A stretch of 46,722 nucleotides of DNA, taken from positions 1 through 46,722 of the forward strand of contig JBMNUI010000009.1 in assembly GCA_050946195.1 (NCBI GenBank), in the 5' to 3' direction. The position numbers and the translations under genes were made by a program. Below, piece by piece: positions 31,665-41,400 of the stretch (its first letter is position 1; the number at the start of each line of letters is the position of its first letter). The notes under the pieces are model-generated. The model did no database searches. It saw only the letters and a program-made list of their open reading frames with translations, and was not told the origin of the DNA. The DNA comes from UMGS1002 sp050946195. Its GTDB lineage: Bacteria; Bacillota; Clostridia; Oscillospirales; CAG-272.

Positions 31665-33446
31665 ATGGAAAAAAAAGCGCATCTTGCCCTCTACCGCAAA
31701 TGGCGCCCTCAAACTTTTGACGAGGTGTGCGGACAGGACCACATAACCTCGGTGCTGAAATACGAGGTCGAGAATAACCACATTTCCCACGCCTACCTTT
31801 TTTCAGGCTCACGCGGGACCGGGAAAACCTCCTGCGCCAAAATACTTGCCAAGGCGGTCAACTGCGAGAGACCGCAGGGAGGAAGTCCCTGCGGCCTTTG
31901 TGTCGCCTGCCGGGCGATAGATTCGGGTCGGGCGACCGAGGTGCTTGAGCTTGACGCAGCGTCAAACAACCGAGTCGAGAATATAAGGGACATCCGCGAC
32001 GAGGTCATATATGCCCCCTCGGCGCTGCGCTACCGGGTTTACATAATTGACGAAGTTCATATGCTCTCATCCAGCGCATTCAACGCGCTCCTCAAAACCC
32101 TTGAGGAGCCGCCGGAGCATGTGATTTTTATACTTGCCACAACAGAGCAGCATAAGCTCCCGGCGACGGTCATTTCGCGCTGCCAGAGGTTCGAGTTCCG
32201 CAGAATCGTAACCGATGATATAATTGCCCGGCTGAGCTATATCGCAAAAGAAGAGGGAATTGAGCTTGACCGCGACGCGGCCCGCCTGCTTGTGCGGCTG
32301 GCGCAGGGCGGCATGCGCGACGCCATCAGCCTGCTCGAACTCTGCGCGGGCGGGGGAAAAAGGATAACGCCCGAGGATGTCTACGAGGCAGTAGGCTCAA
32401 CCGGAAGGGCTTATATTATCGAGACCGCGCGGGCGGTGGCGCAGGCCGACTATGACAAAATATTCGATATAATAGCCGGAATTGCGAACTCGTCAAAGGA
32501 TATCGCGGTGTTCTGGCAGGATTTGCTCTCGCTCTGGCGCGACATGCTTGTGATGAAAACCATACCGAATACCGCGGCAAGATATCTTGACCTGACTGAT
32601 TTTGAGACGGCCCAGCTGACTGAGCTGTCAGGCCTCTTCAGCCGCGAGACCCTGCTGGCCCATTGCCGGCAGCTTGAGGGCGCGCTGCAGACAATGCAGC
32701 GCTCAAATATGATAAAGCGGACGATTGCCGAGCTGACCCTGCTCAGCATGAGCGACGGCAGGCTTGATATCCGGGTTGAGTCGCTGATAGCCCGGATTGC
32801 AAGGCTTGAGGAGGCTCTCGGGAGCGGGGCATTTCAGCTGGCTCCGCGGGTTGCGGATAACAGTGATGCAAAAGTAAAGGCCGAAGCAACGTATAATAAT
32901 GACGGGCAGGACGATAGAGAAAAGCACAAAAACCAGGTCACAAAGCCTGCAAGAAGCGCAAAAATACAAGCGAATATAGCAAAAAGTGACACAAAATTGA
33001 TGCCTGAAGCTCAGGAGCAGCCCAAAAAGCCGGAGTCAAGAGAGCAGACCATAACACAAAACCCGGGGTCGCAAAAGCCTTTTCCCCGGGAGCAGTCTGA
33101 AAAACCAAAGCCGACACTGAAAACCATTACTCGGTGGGACGGGGTTGTAGCCCGCATTTCAAGCAAAATGCCACAGCTCGCGGGGCTGCTCACCGGCAGC
33201 CGTGCCTTTACCGGGGCTGACGGCAAGGTGATTATCAGGTTTGAGAAATCTTTCTCTATCATGATTATTGAACAATGGGGAGCAAAAAACCTGATAAGGT
33301 CGGAACTCGGCACAGAGCTGGACAGGGAACTCCGTGAGGGCGATCTGATTTTCGAGGTAGCTCCTCCCGAGGAACCCGATGAGGATGACGCTATTTTTGA
33401 TGAAATCAACAAATACAGCAAGGAGATGAAGGAGACCAGAAAATGA
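31665..33446 (+). CDS. dnaX: DNA polymerase III subunit gamma/tau
   Basis: DnaX is the clamp-loader ATPase and organiser of the replisome. The ATG at 31665 (593 residues; MEKKAHLALYRKWRPQTFDE) fits all homologues; an in-frame ATG 81 bp upstream lies in the SRP RNA. The Walker A is GSRGTGKTS with Lys54. The zinc site is Cys67, Cys76, Cys79 and Cys82, followed by the sensor and switch blocks LDAASNNRVENIRDIRDEV and IIDEVHMLSSSAFNALLKTL. After residue about 390 comes a Lys/Gln/Pro-rich linker and a small C-terminal domain. I see no frameshift signal at the gamma/tau border, so one long form is expected. The stop overlaps the ybaB start by ATGA. Confidence 0.96.
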   Translation: MEKKAHLALYRKWRPQTFDEVCGQDHITSVLKYEVENNHISHAYLFSGSRGTGKTSCAKILAKAVNCERPQGGSPCGLCVACRAIDSGRATEVLELDAASNNRVENIRDIRDEVIYAPSALRYRVYIIDEVHMLSSSAFNALLKTLEEPPEHVIFILATTEQHKLPATVISRCQRFEFRRIVTDDIIARLSYIAKEEGIELDRDAARLLVRLAQGGMRDAISLLELCAGGGKRITPEDVYEAVGSTGRAYIIETARAVAQADYDKIFDIIAGIANSSKDIAVFWQDLLSLWRDMLVMKTIPNTAARYLDLTDFETAQLTELSGLFSRETLLAHCRQLEGALQTMQRSNMIKRTIAELTLLSMSDGRLDIRVESLIARIARLEEALGSGAFQLAPRVADNSDAKVKAEATYNNDGQDDREKHKNQVTKPARSAKIQANIAKSDTKLMPEAQEQPKKPESREQTITQNPGSQKPFPREQSEKPKPTLKTITRWDGVVARISSKMPQLAGLLTGSRAFTGADGKVIIRFEKSFSIMIIEQWGAKNLIRSELGTELDRELREGDLIFEVAPPEEPDEDDAIFDEINKYSKEMKETRK

Positions 33447-33796
33447 AGGCCAGAATACCGGGCGGTATGGGCGGCGGAGCCCAGGGCAACTTAACTGCAA
33501 TGCTGCGCCAGGCGCAGAAGCTGCAGGAGGATATGGCGGCACTTCAGGCCGAGCTTGAACAGCGCGAGTATTCGGTTGCCGCCGGCGGCGGCGCGGTGAC
33601 CGTTAAAATAAACGGGAAGCGGGAGATTCTGTCGATTGACATTAAACCCGAGATTGTCGACCCGGACGATATCGAGACGCTGAGCGACATACTCACCGCC
33701 GCAATCAATGAGGCAATCAAGCGGGTTGATGAAACCAACAGCGCCGAAATGTCCAAAATAACAGGCAAAATGCCGGGGCTTTCGGGGATGTTCTGA
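33443..33796 (+). CDS. ybaB: YbaB/EbfC-family nucleoid-associated protein
   Basis: This 117-residue protein binds DNA as a dimer and is usually found between dnaX and recR, as here. The family pattern is clear: LTAMLRQAQKLQEDMAALQAEL (in two pieces: LTAMLRQAQK and LQEDMAALQAEL), a Gly-rich turn AAGGGAVTVKINGKREILSI, DPDDIETLSDILTAAINEAI and the Gly/Met-rich tail MPGLSGMF. Start overlaps the dnaX stop by four bases; recR starts one base after the stop. These overlaps indicate translational coupling. Confidence 0.95.
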   Translation: MKARIPGGMGGGAQGNLTAMLRQAQKLQEDMAALQAELEQREYSVAAGGGAVTVKINGKREILSIDIKPEIVDPDDIETLSDILTAAINEAIKRVDETNSAEMSKITGKMPGLSGMF

Positions 33797-33797
33797 T

Positions 33798-34397
33798 ATG
33801 GCCGACTATATTGAATCGCTGCAGGTGCTCTGCGAGCAGTTCGCAAGGCTGCAGGGAGTGGGGCGCAAGAGCGCTTTGCGCATGGCCTTCTCTGTCCTCG
33901 AATTCACAGACGAGGAGGCCGAGCGCTTCGCGCAGGCGATACTCGACGCAAAGCGCAAAATCCACCCCTGCCCGGTCTGCCAGAACCTGACCGACCAGGA
34001 TCTCTGCCATGTCTGTCGCGACGAGACCCGTGACAGGTCTGTCATCTGCGTGGTCGAGGATGTGCGGGTGCTGATGGCAATCGAGAAGGTGCGCGAGTAC
34101 CGCGGCACGTATCATGTGCTGCACGGCGCAATCTCGCCGGTGTCGGGTATCACACCCGATAAAATCCGGATTGCCGAGCTGCTCGAGCGGCTCAAGGACG
34201 GCAGTGTCAGGGAAGTGATTATCGCCACCGACCCCGATATCGAGGGTGAGGCGACGGCTATGTACATAGCCAAGCTGCTAAAGCCCCTGGGCATCAGGGT
34301 GTCGAGGCTGGCCTACGGCGTGCCGGTGGGCGGCGACCTCGAATACGCCGACGAGGTGACACTCTCCCGGGCTCTAGACGGCCGCAGGGAGTTTTAG
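33798..34397 (+). CDS. recR: Recombination mediator RecR
   Basis: RecR works with RecO (and RecF) to load RecA on gapped DNA. The 199-residue protein has the full family order: a helix-hairpin-helix (ARLQGVGRKSALRMAF), a four-cysteine zinc finger (CPVCQNLTDQDLCHVCRD), a Toprim domain starting ICVVEDVRVLMAIEKVREYR and continuing to IIATDPDIEGEATAMYI, and the C-terminal LKPLGIRVSRLAYGVPVGGD. Length is normal. It is last in the SRP RNA-dnaX-ybaB-recR set. Confidence 0.97.
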   Translation: MADYIESLQVLCEQFARLQGVGRKSALRMAFSVLEFTDEEAERFAQAILDAKRKIHPCPVCQNLTDQDLCHVCRDETRDRSVICVVEDVRVLMAIEKVREYRGTYHVLHGAISPVSGITPDKIRIAELLERLKDGSVREVIIATDPDIEGEATAMYIAKLLKPLGIRVSRLAYGVPVGGDLEYADEVTLSRALDGRREF

Positions 34398-34429
34398 TGT
34401 ACGGGGATCCGCCCTACACCCTGCATGGT

Positions 34430-34540
34430 TTTCAGGGCTCCACCCCCGGACTCCCGCTTAAGACAAAAAGGGACTTAAGAATTTCCAAAAACTATAAAAA
34501 CTAAATCGCAAATCAAGAGCGCGGGCATAGTGTCCGCGCT
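34430..34540 (+). repeat. Composite dispersed repeat, copy C, ending in a terminator
   Basis: The parts match copies A and B: GGGCTCCACCCCCGG, a short stem CTTAAG...CTTAAG, GAATTTCCAAAAACTATA, and a 3' hairpin AGCGCGG (34518-34524) with CCGCGCT (34534-34540). TTGTTGTTTTT follows, so this copy probably ends recR transcripts. Confidence 0.7.
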
Positions 34541-34634
34541 TTGTTGTTTTTAGTTATCTGAATGAATTGCGGAAAGGGAAGGTATGCGGTAGCGCCCCAC
34601 GTTTTGTTGTCAGCCGAAAAGCTAATGGCAGCCG

Positions 34635-34659
34635 AGCGCGGGATGTGGGTGCCCGCGCT
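34635..34659. repeat. Solo copy of the 3' hairpin of the composite repeat
   Basis: AGCGCGGG (34635-34642) and CCCGCGCT (34652-34659) repeat the hairpin of copies B and C without the rest of the unit. The region 34551-34749 otherwise shows only a GGAGAAACTT...AAGTTTCTCC hairpin near 34709-34736, after the addA stop. Confidence 0.55.
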
Positions 34660-34749
34660 ACAGAATTAGCGAGTAAAAATGGCCTGAAAAGTTCTTGAAG
34701 AGGGTTTAGGAGAAACTTATTTCAAGAAGTTTCTCCCAAGCGCATCCTA

Positions 34750-37700
34750 TTAGAAAATATCCACCTCAACATCAACAGTCCCGCCCAGCGGGGTGGAGTA
34801 AATCACCACCCGGTCGGGGCGTCTGCCGCAGATGCGTGCGAGCGCCGAAGCATAGTATGAGAGCTGGGTCTTGTAGCGCTCGCAGAGCTTTGCAGCGGCA
34901 AGCTCCGGGTCGGACAACTCTTTTTGCGTGAGATAGTCGGTTTTGTAGTCGCAGAGAATCAGGCGGCCCTGCTCGTCCTCAAAGAAAAGGTCAACAACCC
35001 CCTGGACCAGCAGTTCCTCGTCCCGCAGCTCGGCTGCAAGCTCGGGTTTTTCGGTGAAAAGCGAGGCCGGCAAGAGGATGTTGAAGCGCTGTTCGCGATA
35101 AATCCACCTGGCGCGGCTGAGCTCAGAGAAGAAGTCCGAGTTAAAAAACGCTTCAAGCTGCCGCTTGTCGACAAGCCCGGCCAGATGCTTTGAAATAAAA
35201 CGCGCCTCGACAAGATATGCAAGCTCATTTTCAATCCCGCGGGTCTTGCAGCGCTGAAAATCACAGAACTGCAGGAAAACGTGAGTCGCAGTACCGCGCT
35301 CGGCGCTGTCGGAGACCTTTTTGTCCGACGCAAACGCCGGGGGAGCGGTAGGCTTTTTTGGCGCCGGCAAAGTCTCCGGGTTCAATCCTAAACTTCTGCC
35401 TGCGGTATCCGAAATATCATAGCTGTTGTCGCCCTCGTCGAGCACGCCGGGGTAGAGCCTCGAGACCGAGAGCTTGGCCGGCAGGCGGGTCAGGTGGGCA
35501 TAGGGATAAACAAAGGCAAAGTGCTCATCAAAAAGCTTTTCAAGCTCCGCGGGGTCGCAGACCGGCCTCGCTTCCTGTTTCGCCGTGTCGCGGTAGTCGG
35601 CAGGTGCCGGCACGATCGGCTGCGGGATATCGTTGTCTGTGAGAATCCTAAATACATACGGCGCGCCGGCCGGGGACTCGGCATCAACCGAGAGCAGGAG
35701 CCAGTCAAGATAACTTTTTGCCGACAATACGGCATAGCTGCCCGAATACCGGCGCAAAATGTCGATATCGTCGAGCTTATTCTCGAGTTTGAATGGATAC
35801 CGCGCGGTAAGATACAGCCGCTCGCGGGCCCGGGTCATGGCGACATACAAAAGGCGCATTTCCTCCTCGACGACGCTTCTCTCGCGCTTCATTACGGTAG
35901 TTCGCATAATCTGATTGTTGACTCGGGCAAGCCCGGTCGGGTCTTTGAGCCGCGCGGCCGGGCCGACTTCGGGGTCGGGGTGGAAGTCGGCATTTCTGAT
36001 TTTTGAAAAATTAAACTGCATGGCACAGCCCACCACAAAGCAAACCTTAAACTCCAGCCCCTTTGCGTGGTGGATGGTCATAATGTTGACTGCGTCCTCT
36101 CTCGGCTCAGCGGCCTCGGTTTCCAATTTTGCGGAGGCTTCAATTGCGTTATTCAGATAGTAAATAAAGTTGTACAGCCCTCTGAAGGACCCGGCCTCGA
36201 ATTTGCGGGCATACTCGTATAAGCGGGTGAGCCGCTCGTGGCTCTCGCTCCCGTCGGCCAGCGAGAATACCGAGATGTCCCGCATGACATGGCGCAGCAG
36301 CCGGTCGGCGGGGAGCGAACGCGAGAGGACCCGGTAAGAGTTGAGCTTTTGAGCGGCGAGTCGGCAGAGCTCGGCCAGACTTCCGTCCCCTCCGGCAGCA
36401 AGCTCAAGGGCATCGTAGAGAGAACAGGATTGCCCGGCCTGCCTGCGGATGGCGACGAGGTCTTCCATCGTAAAGCCGAAGAGCGGCGAGCGCAGGACGG
36501 CGGCGAGCGGAATATCCTTTTGGGGATTGTCTATTACGGTGAGCAGGCTGATAACGAGCGATACGGCGGGGTCGGTGTAATACCCGCTTTCGCTGTCGCC
36601 GGCCGCCGGGATGCCGAGGGCACACAACGCCTCAGCGACCTTTGAGCAGGTCTCCCTCCTGCGGCAGAGAACCGCGATGTCGCCGGGCTTTATCGGGCTG
36701 CCGTCGGCGTTCTTTTCTTCGCGCAAAAGGCGGGATATTTCGCCGGATATGTAGCGCATCTCCGGGCGCGCGAGCAGGGGGGAGTCGTCGGGTGTGTCGG
36801 GCTCGGTGTTCTCGACGCTGTCGGCGTTGTTGGCAGGCGCCGAGCCGTCGCCCTTGTGTATCAGGATGACGCTGACCGGGGGCGGCGTGTACCCGGCCGG
36901 CGTTTTCTTTGAGAAAATCAGGTCATCCTCGGGGACATAACCAAGTGAGGCACAGGCCGGAAAAATGCGCGAGCAGACAAGGTTTACGAATTTTATTATG
37001 TTCTCGTCACACCTGAAGTTGTTTGACATGAACACCGAGAGCCCGGCGAGGTCGGGCTCATGTCCCCGGCTTTTATCCCAGAGCTTAAATTCGGAGCGGT
37101 ATCCCGAGAAGAGCGACGGCACAGCACCCCTGAAGCTGTAAATGCTTTGTTTAATGTCGCCGACCATGAAGCGGTGACACGAGGCCGACAGCGCCCGGAA
37201 TATCATGTCCTGAATCAAGTCGACGTCCTGATACTCGTCGATGAGGATTTCGTCAAAGCGGGAAGCATACTCGCGGGCGATGTCTGTCGGTTGCCCGTTT
37301 TTGTCGACCAGCAGGTCAAGTGTGATTCGCCGGATATCCTCGAAGTCACAAATCCCGCGGGAGAGCTTTTCCTCGCGCAGCTCTTTTTCATATTGTGACA
37401 AAATATCATATAGCCCGCGGTAGATTTCGGCGGTTTTTCTGAATGTGTCGGGAATTGCGCTGCCCGGTCGGGAGAAATATTCGGAGGCTATTTTTCTGAG
37501 CCTTGCATTTATTTTGTCGCGCCGGGCCTTGTACCGCTCGCTCTCGGGTGTCTTAGGTCTGGCCGACTTCAGCCTCATCGGGGAGCACGAGAGCGCTATC
37601 TGACGGGCGGCGTCGTAATCGCGGGCCCTTATCGCATAGGTCAGCGAGAGTATGTATTCGCGGTCGGCGGCAAAGGCCTCGGCGTAGACGGCACACCCGT

Positions 37701-38424
37701 CTGCGCTGCCGCCAAAGTCAGCAAGAGAGGAGTCAAGGACCCAAACATAATAGTCGAGTTCCTCACAGAGCCGGGCTGCCAGGACCTCTCCGGCGCGGGT
37801 GTTAAAGAAGCCTGCATTTGCCTCTTTTTCAAGTATGTCGGCGTAAGTGTTCAGGAATCCGACACCCTCGGGGAACTTCCGGATATCTTCGTACAGCTTG
37901 ATGAAGAAATCCGAAAGCTGCCGGTCGTCGCGGTTGCCGGTAAAGTTGTCGGCAAGCTCGGGAAATCCCCCGCCGGAGGCAAAGCTGCGGTTGATGAGGC
38001 TTTCCATAACAGACCTCTGGAGCAGGGTCAGTTCGGCCTCGTCGGCAATGCGGTAGCCTGCCGGGAGATCTGTACGCTGAAAGTAGGTCTTGACTATTTC
38101 GTTATAAAAGGCGTCGATTGTGCAGATTTTTGCCGAACCGAGCAGCATGAGCTGGCTTGCCAGGCGGGTGTTTTCGGGCTCGGCGAGAAGGCGCTCGGCG
38201 AGGGCCTTTGATATTCGCTGGCGCAGCTCGGCGGCGGCGGCACGGGTGAAGGTGACTGCAAGCATCCGCGTTATGTCAAGAGGGTTATCATCTTGGGTGA
38301 GGGCGCGGATAATCCGCTCGGTCAGCGCCGCGGTTTTGCCCGAGCCGGCGGCGGCCGAGACCAAAAGGTCACAGCCACGTATATTTATGGCGGCCTCTTG
38401 TGCCGCGGTCCATTCAGGGGGCAT
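34750..38424 (-). CDS. addA: ATP-dependent helicase/nuclease subunit A
   Basis: AddA is the UvrD-like helicase and one of the two nucleases of AddAB, which resects double-strand breaks and destroys foreign linear DNA. The 1224-residue protein shows Walker A with Lys30 (SAAAGSGKTAALTER), the DEYQDVD motif (ILIDEYQDVDLIQD), GDIKQSIYSFRGA, NIMTIHHAKGLEF and YVAMTRARERLYL. The C-terminal nuclease is intact, with GVVDLFF and LCDYKTD giving the metal-binding Asp and Lys residues. It starts 26 bp after addB on the same strand. Length is typical. No sign of damage. Confidence 0.95.
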   Translation of the reverse strand: MPPEWTAAQEAAINIRGCDLLVSAAAGSGKTAALTERIIRALTQDDNPLDITRMLAVTFTRAAAAELRQRISKALAERLLAEPENTRLASQLMLLGSAKICTIDAFYNEIVKTYFQRTDLPAGYRIADEAELTLLQRSVMESLINRSFASGGGFPELADNFTGNRDDRQLSDFFIKLYEDIRKFPEGVGFLNTYADILEKEANAGFFNTRAGEVLAARLCEELDYYVWVLDSSLADFGGSADGCAVYAEAFAADREYILSLTYAIRARDYDAARQIALSCSPMRLKSARPKTPESERYKARRDKINARLRKIASEYFSRPGSAIPDTFRKTAEIYRGLYDILSQYEKELREEKLSRGICDFEDIRRITLDLLVDKNGQPTDIAREYASRFDEILIDEYQDVDLIQDMIFRALSASCHRFMVGDIKQSIYSFRGAVPSLFSGYRSEFKLWDKSRGHEPDLAGLSVFMSNNFRCDENIIKFVNLVCSRIFPACASLGYVPEDDLIFSKKTPAGYTPPPVSVILIHKGDGSAPANNADSVENTEPDTPDDSPLLARPEMRYISGEISRLLREEKNADGSPIKPGDIAVLCRRRETCSKVAEALCALGIPAAGDSESGYYTDPAVSLVISLLTVIDNPQKDIPLAAVLRSPLFGFTMEDLVAIRRQAGQSCSLYDALELAAGGDGSLAELCRLAAQKLNSYRVLSRSLPADRLLRHVMRDISVFSLADGSESHERLTRLYEYARKFEAGSFRGLYNFIYYLNNAIEASAKLETEAAEPREDAVNIMTIHHAKGLEFKVCFVVGCAMQFNFSKIRNADFHPDPEVGPAARLKDPTGLARVNNQIMRTTVMKRERSVVEEEMRLLYVAMTRARERLYLTARYPFKLENKLDDIDILRRYSGSYAVLSAKSYLDWLLLSVDAESPAGAPYVFRILTDNDIPQPIVPAPADYRDTAKQEARPVCDPAELEKLFDEHFAFVYPYAHLTRLPAKLSVSRLYPGVLDEGDNSYDISDTAGRSLGLNPETLPAPKKPTAPPAFASDKKVSDSAERGTATHVFLQFCDFQRCKTRGIENELAYLVEARFISKHLAGLVDKRQLEAFFNSDFFSELSRARWIYREQRFNILLPASLFTEKPELAAELRDEELLVQGVVDLFFEDEQGRLILCDYKTDYLTQKELSDPELAAAKLCERYKTQLSYYASALARICGRRPDRVVIYSTPLGGTVDVEVDIF

Positions 38425-38450
38425 AATACGTCTCCCTTCGTGTGGTTTTG

Positions 38451-41400
38451 CTATTTCCTTTTCCGCTCGGAGGGCTTAGCACTTCTGCAGACCGCGCCGT
38501 AATTGCAGTAGTCGCAGGGCGATTCCCCACGGTAGATTTTCGGTGCGGCCGACGCCCTACCCGAGCGCATTTCGGCTAAAATGCGGCTGATTGTCTCGCT
38601 TATGCTGTTATATAGCGAGTAAAAACCGTCAATATCAAGCAAATTCTTGCCCTTTGTGATGCCTTTTGAGTTTTTCTTAGCGCCGCCTAGGAAGTGCGGG
38701 TCAAAGTTGTCGTTCATTGCGGCAAGAATATCCTCGTCGGAGCAGAGTGGGCCGGACCGTTTGATTTTCGCCAATGCCTTCTCCTTGATTTGCTCCTCGC
38801 TCAGGTCGTCGTCAACCGTGATGAGCGGGAGGTCGGCAGAGAGGTAGAGCGCGCCGGCGGGATAAATTTTGCCCCCGGGCGGGCAGCCGAGCGCGCGGCG
38901 GAATTCCTCCGAGTTGCTGCGGCAGAGTGCAAACAGGTAGAGTAGCAGTTGCAGCCCGAGGCCTTCTTTGAGGTCGTCGGGGGAATATACCTTGTCCCCG
39001 GTTTTGTAATCGACCACCCGGATGAATATATCGTCGCCCCGGCGGAACAGGTCGACCCGGTCGACCATGCCCCGGATTTTCACCCGCTCGCCATCGGGAC
39101 CCGTAAACTCGGCCGGCTCGGGAAAGGCGGGGTCGCTGCCGTCGAGCTTCAGCTCAAAGAAGGCCGGGGTAAAGAGGCTGTGTCTGAACTCCTCGCGGAT
39201 ATTTGAGATGAGGACCAGCGTTATCCGGCGCAGGCGGAAAAACAGATACTCAAGCCGGCTTCCGCGCTCTGTATTGTCGGGGATAATCCACCCGGCATAT
39301 TCTTCAATAATCTGGTCAGAAAGCGCGGCTATTTCTTCGTCTGTGAGCTCGGTGTTGAGCTTCCCGCCGCGCACCGCCTCGCGCATGAAGCGCTCCATGA
39401 CATAGTGGATAAAGCTGCCGGCATTATTGTGTGCGAATTCTGCCTTTCGGCTCTCGCGCAGGTCGAGCACATGATTGCAAAAATAGCCGAAAGGGCAGAG
39501 TACATAGCTCTCAAGCCTCGTCTGTGATAAGGCGATGTCACCGAAAAGCTGAGCCGCGCTTGCGGGGCTGATTCTGCATTCTGTGTCGGACAGCGGCGTC
39601 TTGAGCATGGCGAGCTGGGGCACCATTCCGCCAAGCTTTTCAAGAGAGGCGCGGAGTGCCGCGGCCTCGGGGGAGTTCCCGAGCGATTTTAGGTATTCGA
39701 CCGCCGCCTCGGGTGTCTGCAGACGGAATAACAGGTCGGTGCTCTCATATTCGGTGACCACAAGGTCGGGGAAGAGTGCCTGCAGGCGGGCTATAACCTG
39801 TGAGGGCCGACGGCGGGAGCCCGAGGGAGAGGCCTCAGAGCAGGTAATCATGAGCAACTCCGAGGCGGCTGTGAGGGTGCGGTATACGAAAAACAGCTCG
39901 TCCGAGGCGCGCAGAGCCGGGTCGCCCGAGAGCTGTATTCCCAGCCTTGCAAGCAAAAGCCGGTCGGCTCCGCTGAATATGCCGCTGTCGCCGACCTCGG
40001 CGGGGAACTCCCCCTCGTTCATCCCCAGCGCTATGACAAACCGGGGCGAGTCGACCCGCAGGAGCGAAGCCGAGCCTATGGTGACCTCGTCCTGCCGCGT
40101 TGGAAGCGAGCCTATGTCGGTGTTGTCGAATACGAGCCTGAGCGCACAGGCAAATTCCTCGCAGTCGAGTTTTGTATCGGGCAGTGCCGACGAGATTTTT
40201 TCAAGGGCGTCAATGTAGATGTCATAGAGCCGCAGCGTCTCGCCGGCGCAACGCAGATTGCCAGCCGCCCGCTCGCGTTCGGCCAGATCATAAAGGCGGG
40301 TGCGGATGTCGAGGGCTTCGGTGTACTCATATAGCGCCCGGCACATGCCGCGCAGGTCGTCTGCCGCGTCAAGCGAGGTGAACAGACTGACAAGCGGGGA
40401 GACCAGCCGGTTCTTGACGCTGTTGGCGATGCGGAGTATTTCGGCGCCGCGCTCGGTGAGCTCGGTAACATATCCGTCGGGGTTCATGCTCCAGCGCTCA
40501 TCGAGAAAGCTCTGGCCGTTTATATTCCATGTAGTACAGTAATCCTCGAATATGTCGGCCTCGCGCTCGTCTATGCCGCAGAGCCCGGTCTTGATATATG
40601 AGATAACGTCGCTCTGCCGCCAGTTTCGGGTTTTGATCCGGAGGGCCGACAAAATCAGCTTTACCAGCGGCTTTGAGGAGAGCTCGGTTCGCTCAGAGAG
40701 AAAATAAGGGATGCCGAATTTGTCGAACACCGCGTCGACAATGCCGGACCACGCCCCCGCGTCGCGCATAATCACCGCAATATCGCGGTAGCGCATACCC
40801 CGGCGCAACTCGGTGAGTATGGCGGCCGCGGCGGCCTCGGCTTCAGAATATCGATTGCGGCAGGAAAATATCCTTATGTTCTTAGCCGGGACAATCTCGG
40901 GGCCGGGGATTTTCGGGCAGTCCATGCGCCAGAGGTATTTTTCAAGCAGAATAAGCTCGGGCGAGGAAAAGCGCTTCGGGCTGCCGAGCGTGACAATATT
41001 GCACCCGCCGCGCTCGGCTGCCAGCTGGCAGAGCCGCTTTGCGGTGTCTCGCGGTGTCGCAAAAAGAATCAGCCGGCTCTCTGGGCCGTCGCAGCCTATG
41101 GTGACCGTGACCGAGGCGGCCTGCTTGAAAATCTGCCGGATGATTGCAAACTCCTGCGCGGTGTAGCTGGTAAAGGAATCTATGTAGACATTTTTGCCCG
41201 AGAAGAAGTCGTGTTCGGCGAGCAGCTCCGCTGCCTTGGTCAGGTCGTCTGAGGCGTCGTCATAGCTTTGCTGGACAAGGTTTTGATAGGAGGCCACAAT
41301 GAGCGAGATGTCGAGCAGCCGGGCGCGCAGAGCGCTTTCCTCAGGCAGCTTTTTTGCCGCCGTCTCAAGTTCAGCCGTGCTTACCGCCGCGGCCTTGAGC

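Noticed and set aside
31665..31680. Run of eight A's at the start of dnaX as a programmed frameshift site
   Set aside because: It lies at the start codon, far from the gamma/tau border where frameshifting occurs in other bacteria, and the frame is open without it.
31249..31812. 187-codon frame on the minus strand opposite the SRP RNA
   Set aside because: It is antisense to a clear SRP RNA and to the dnaX start.
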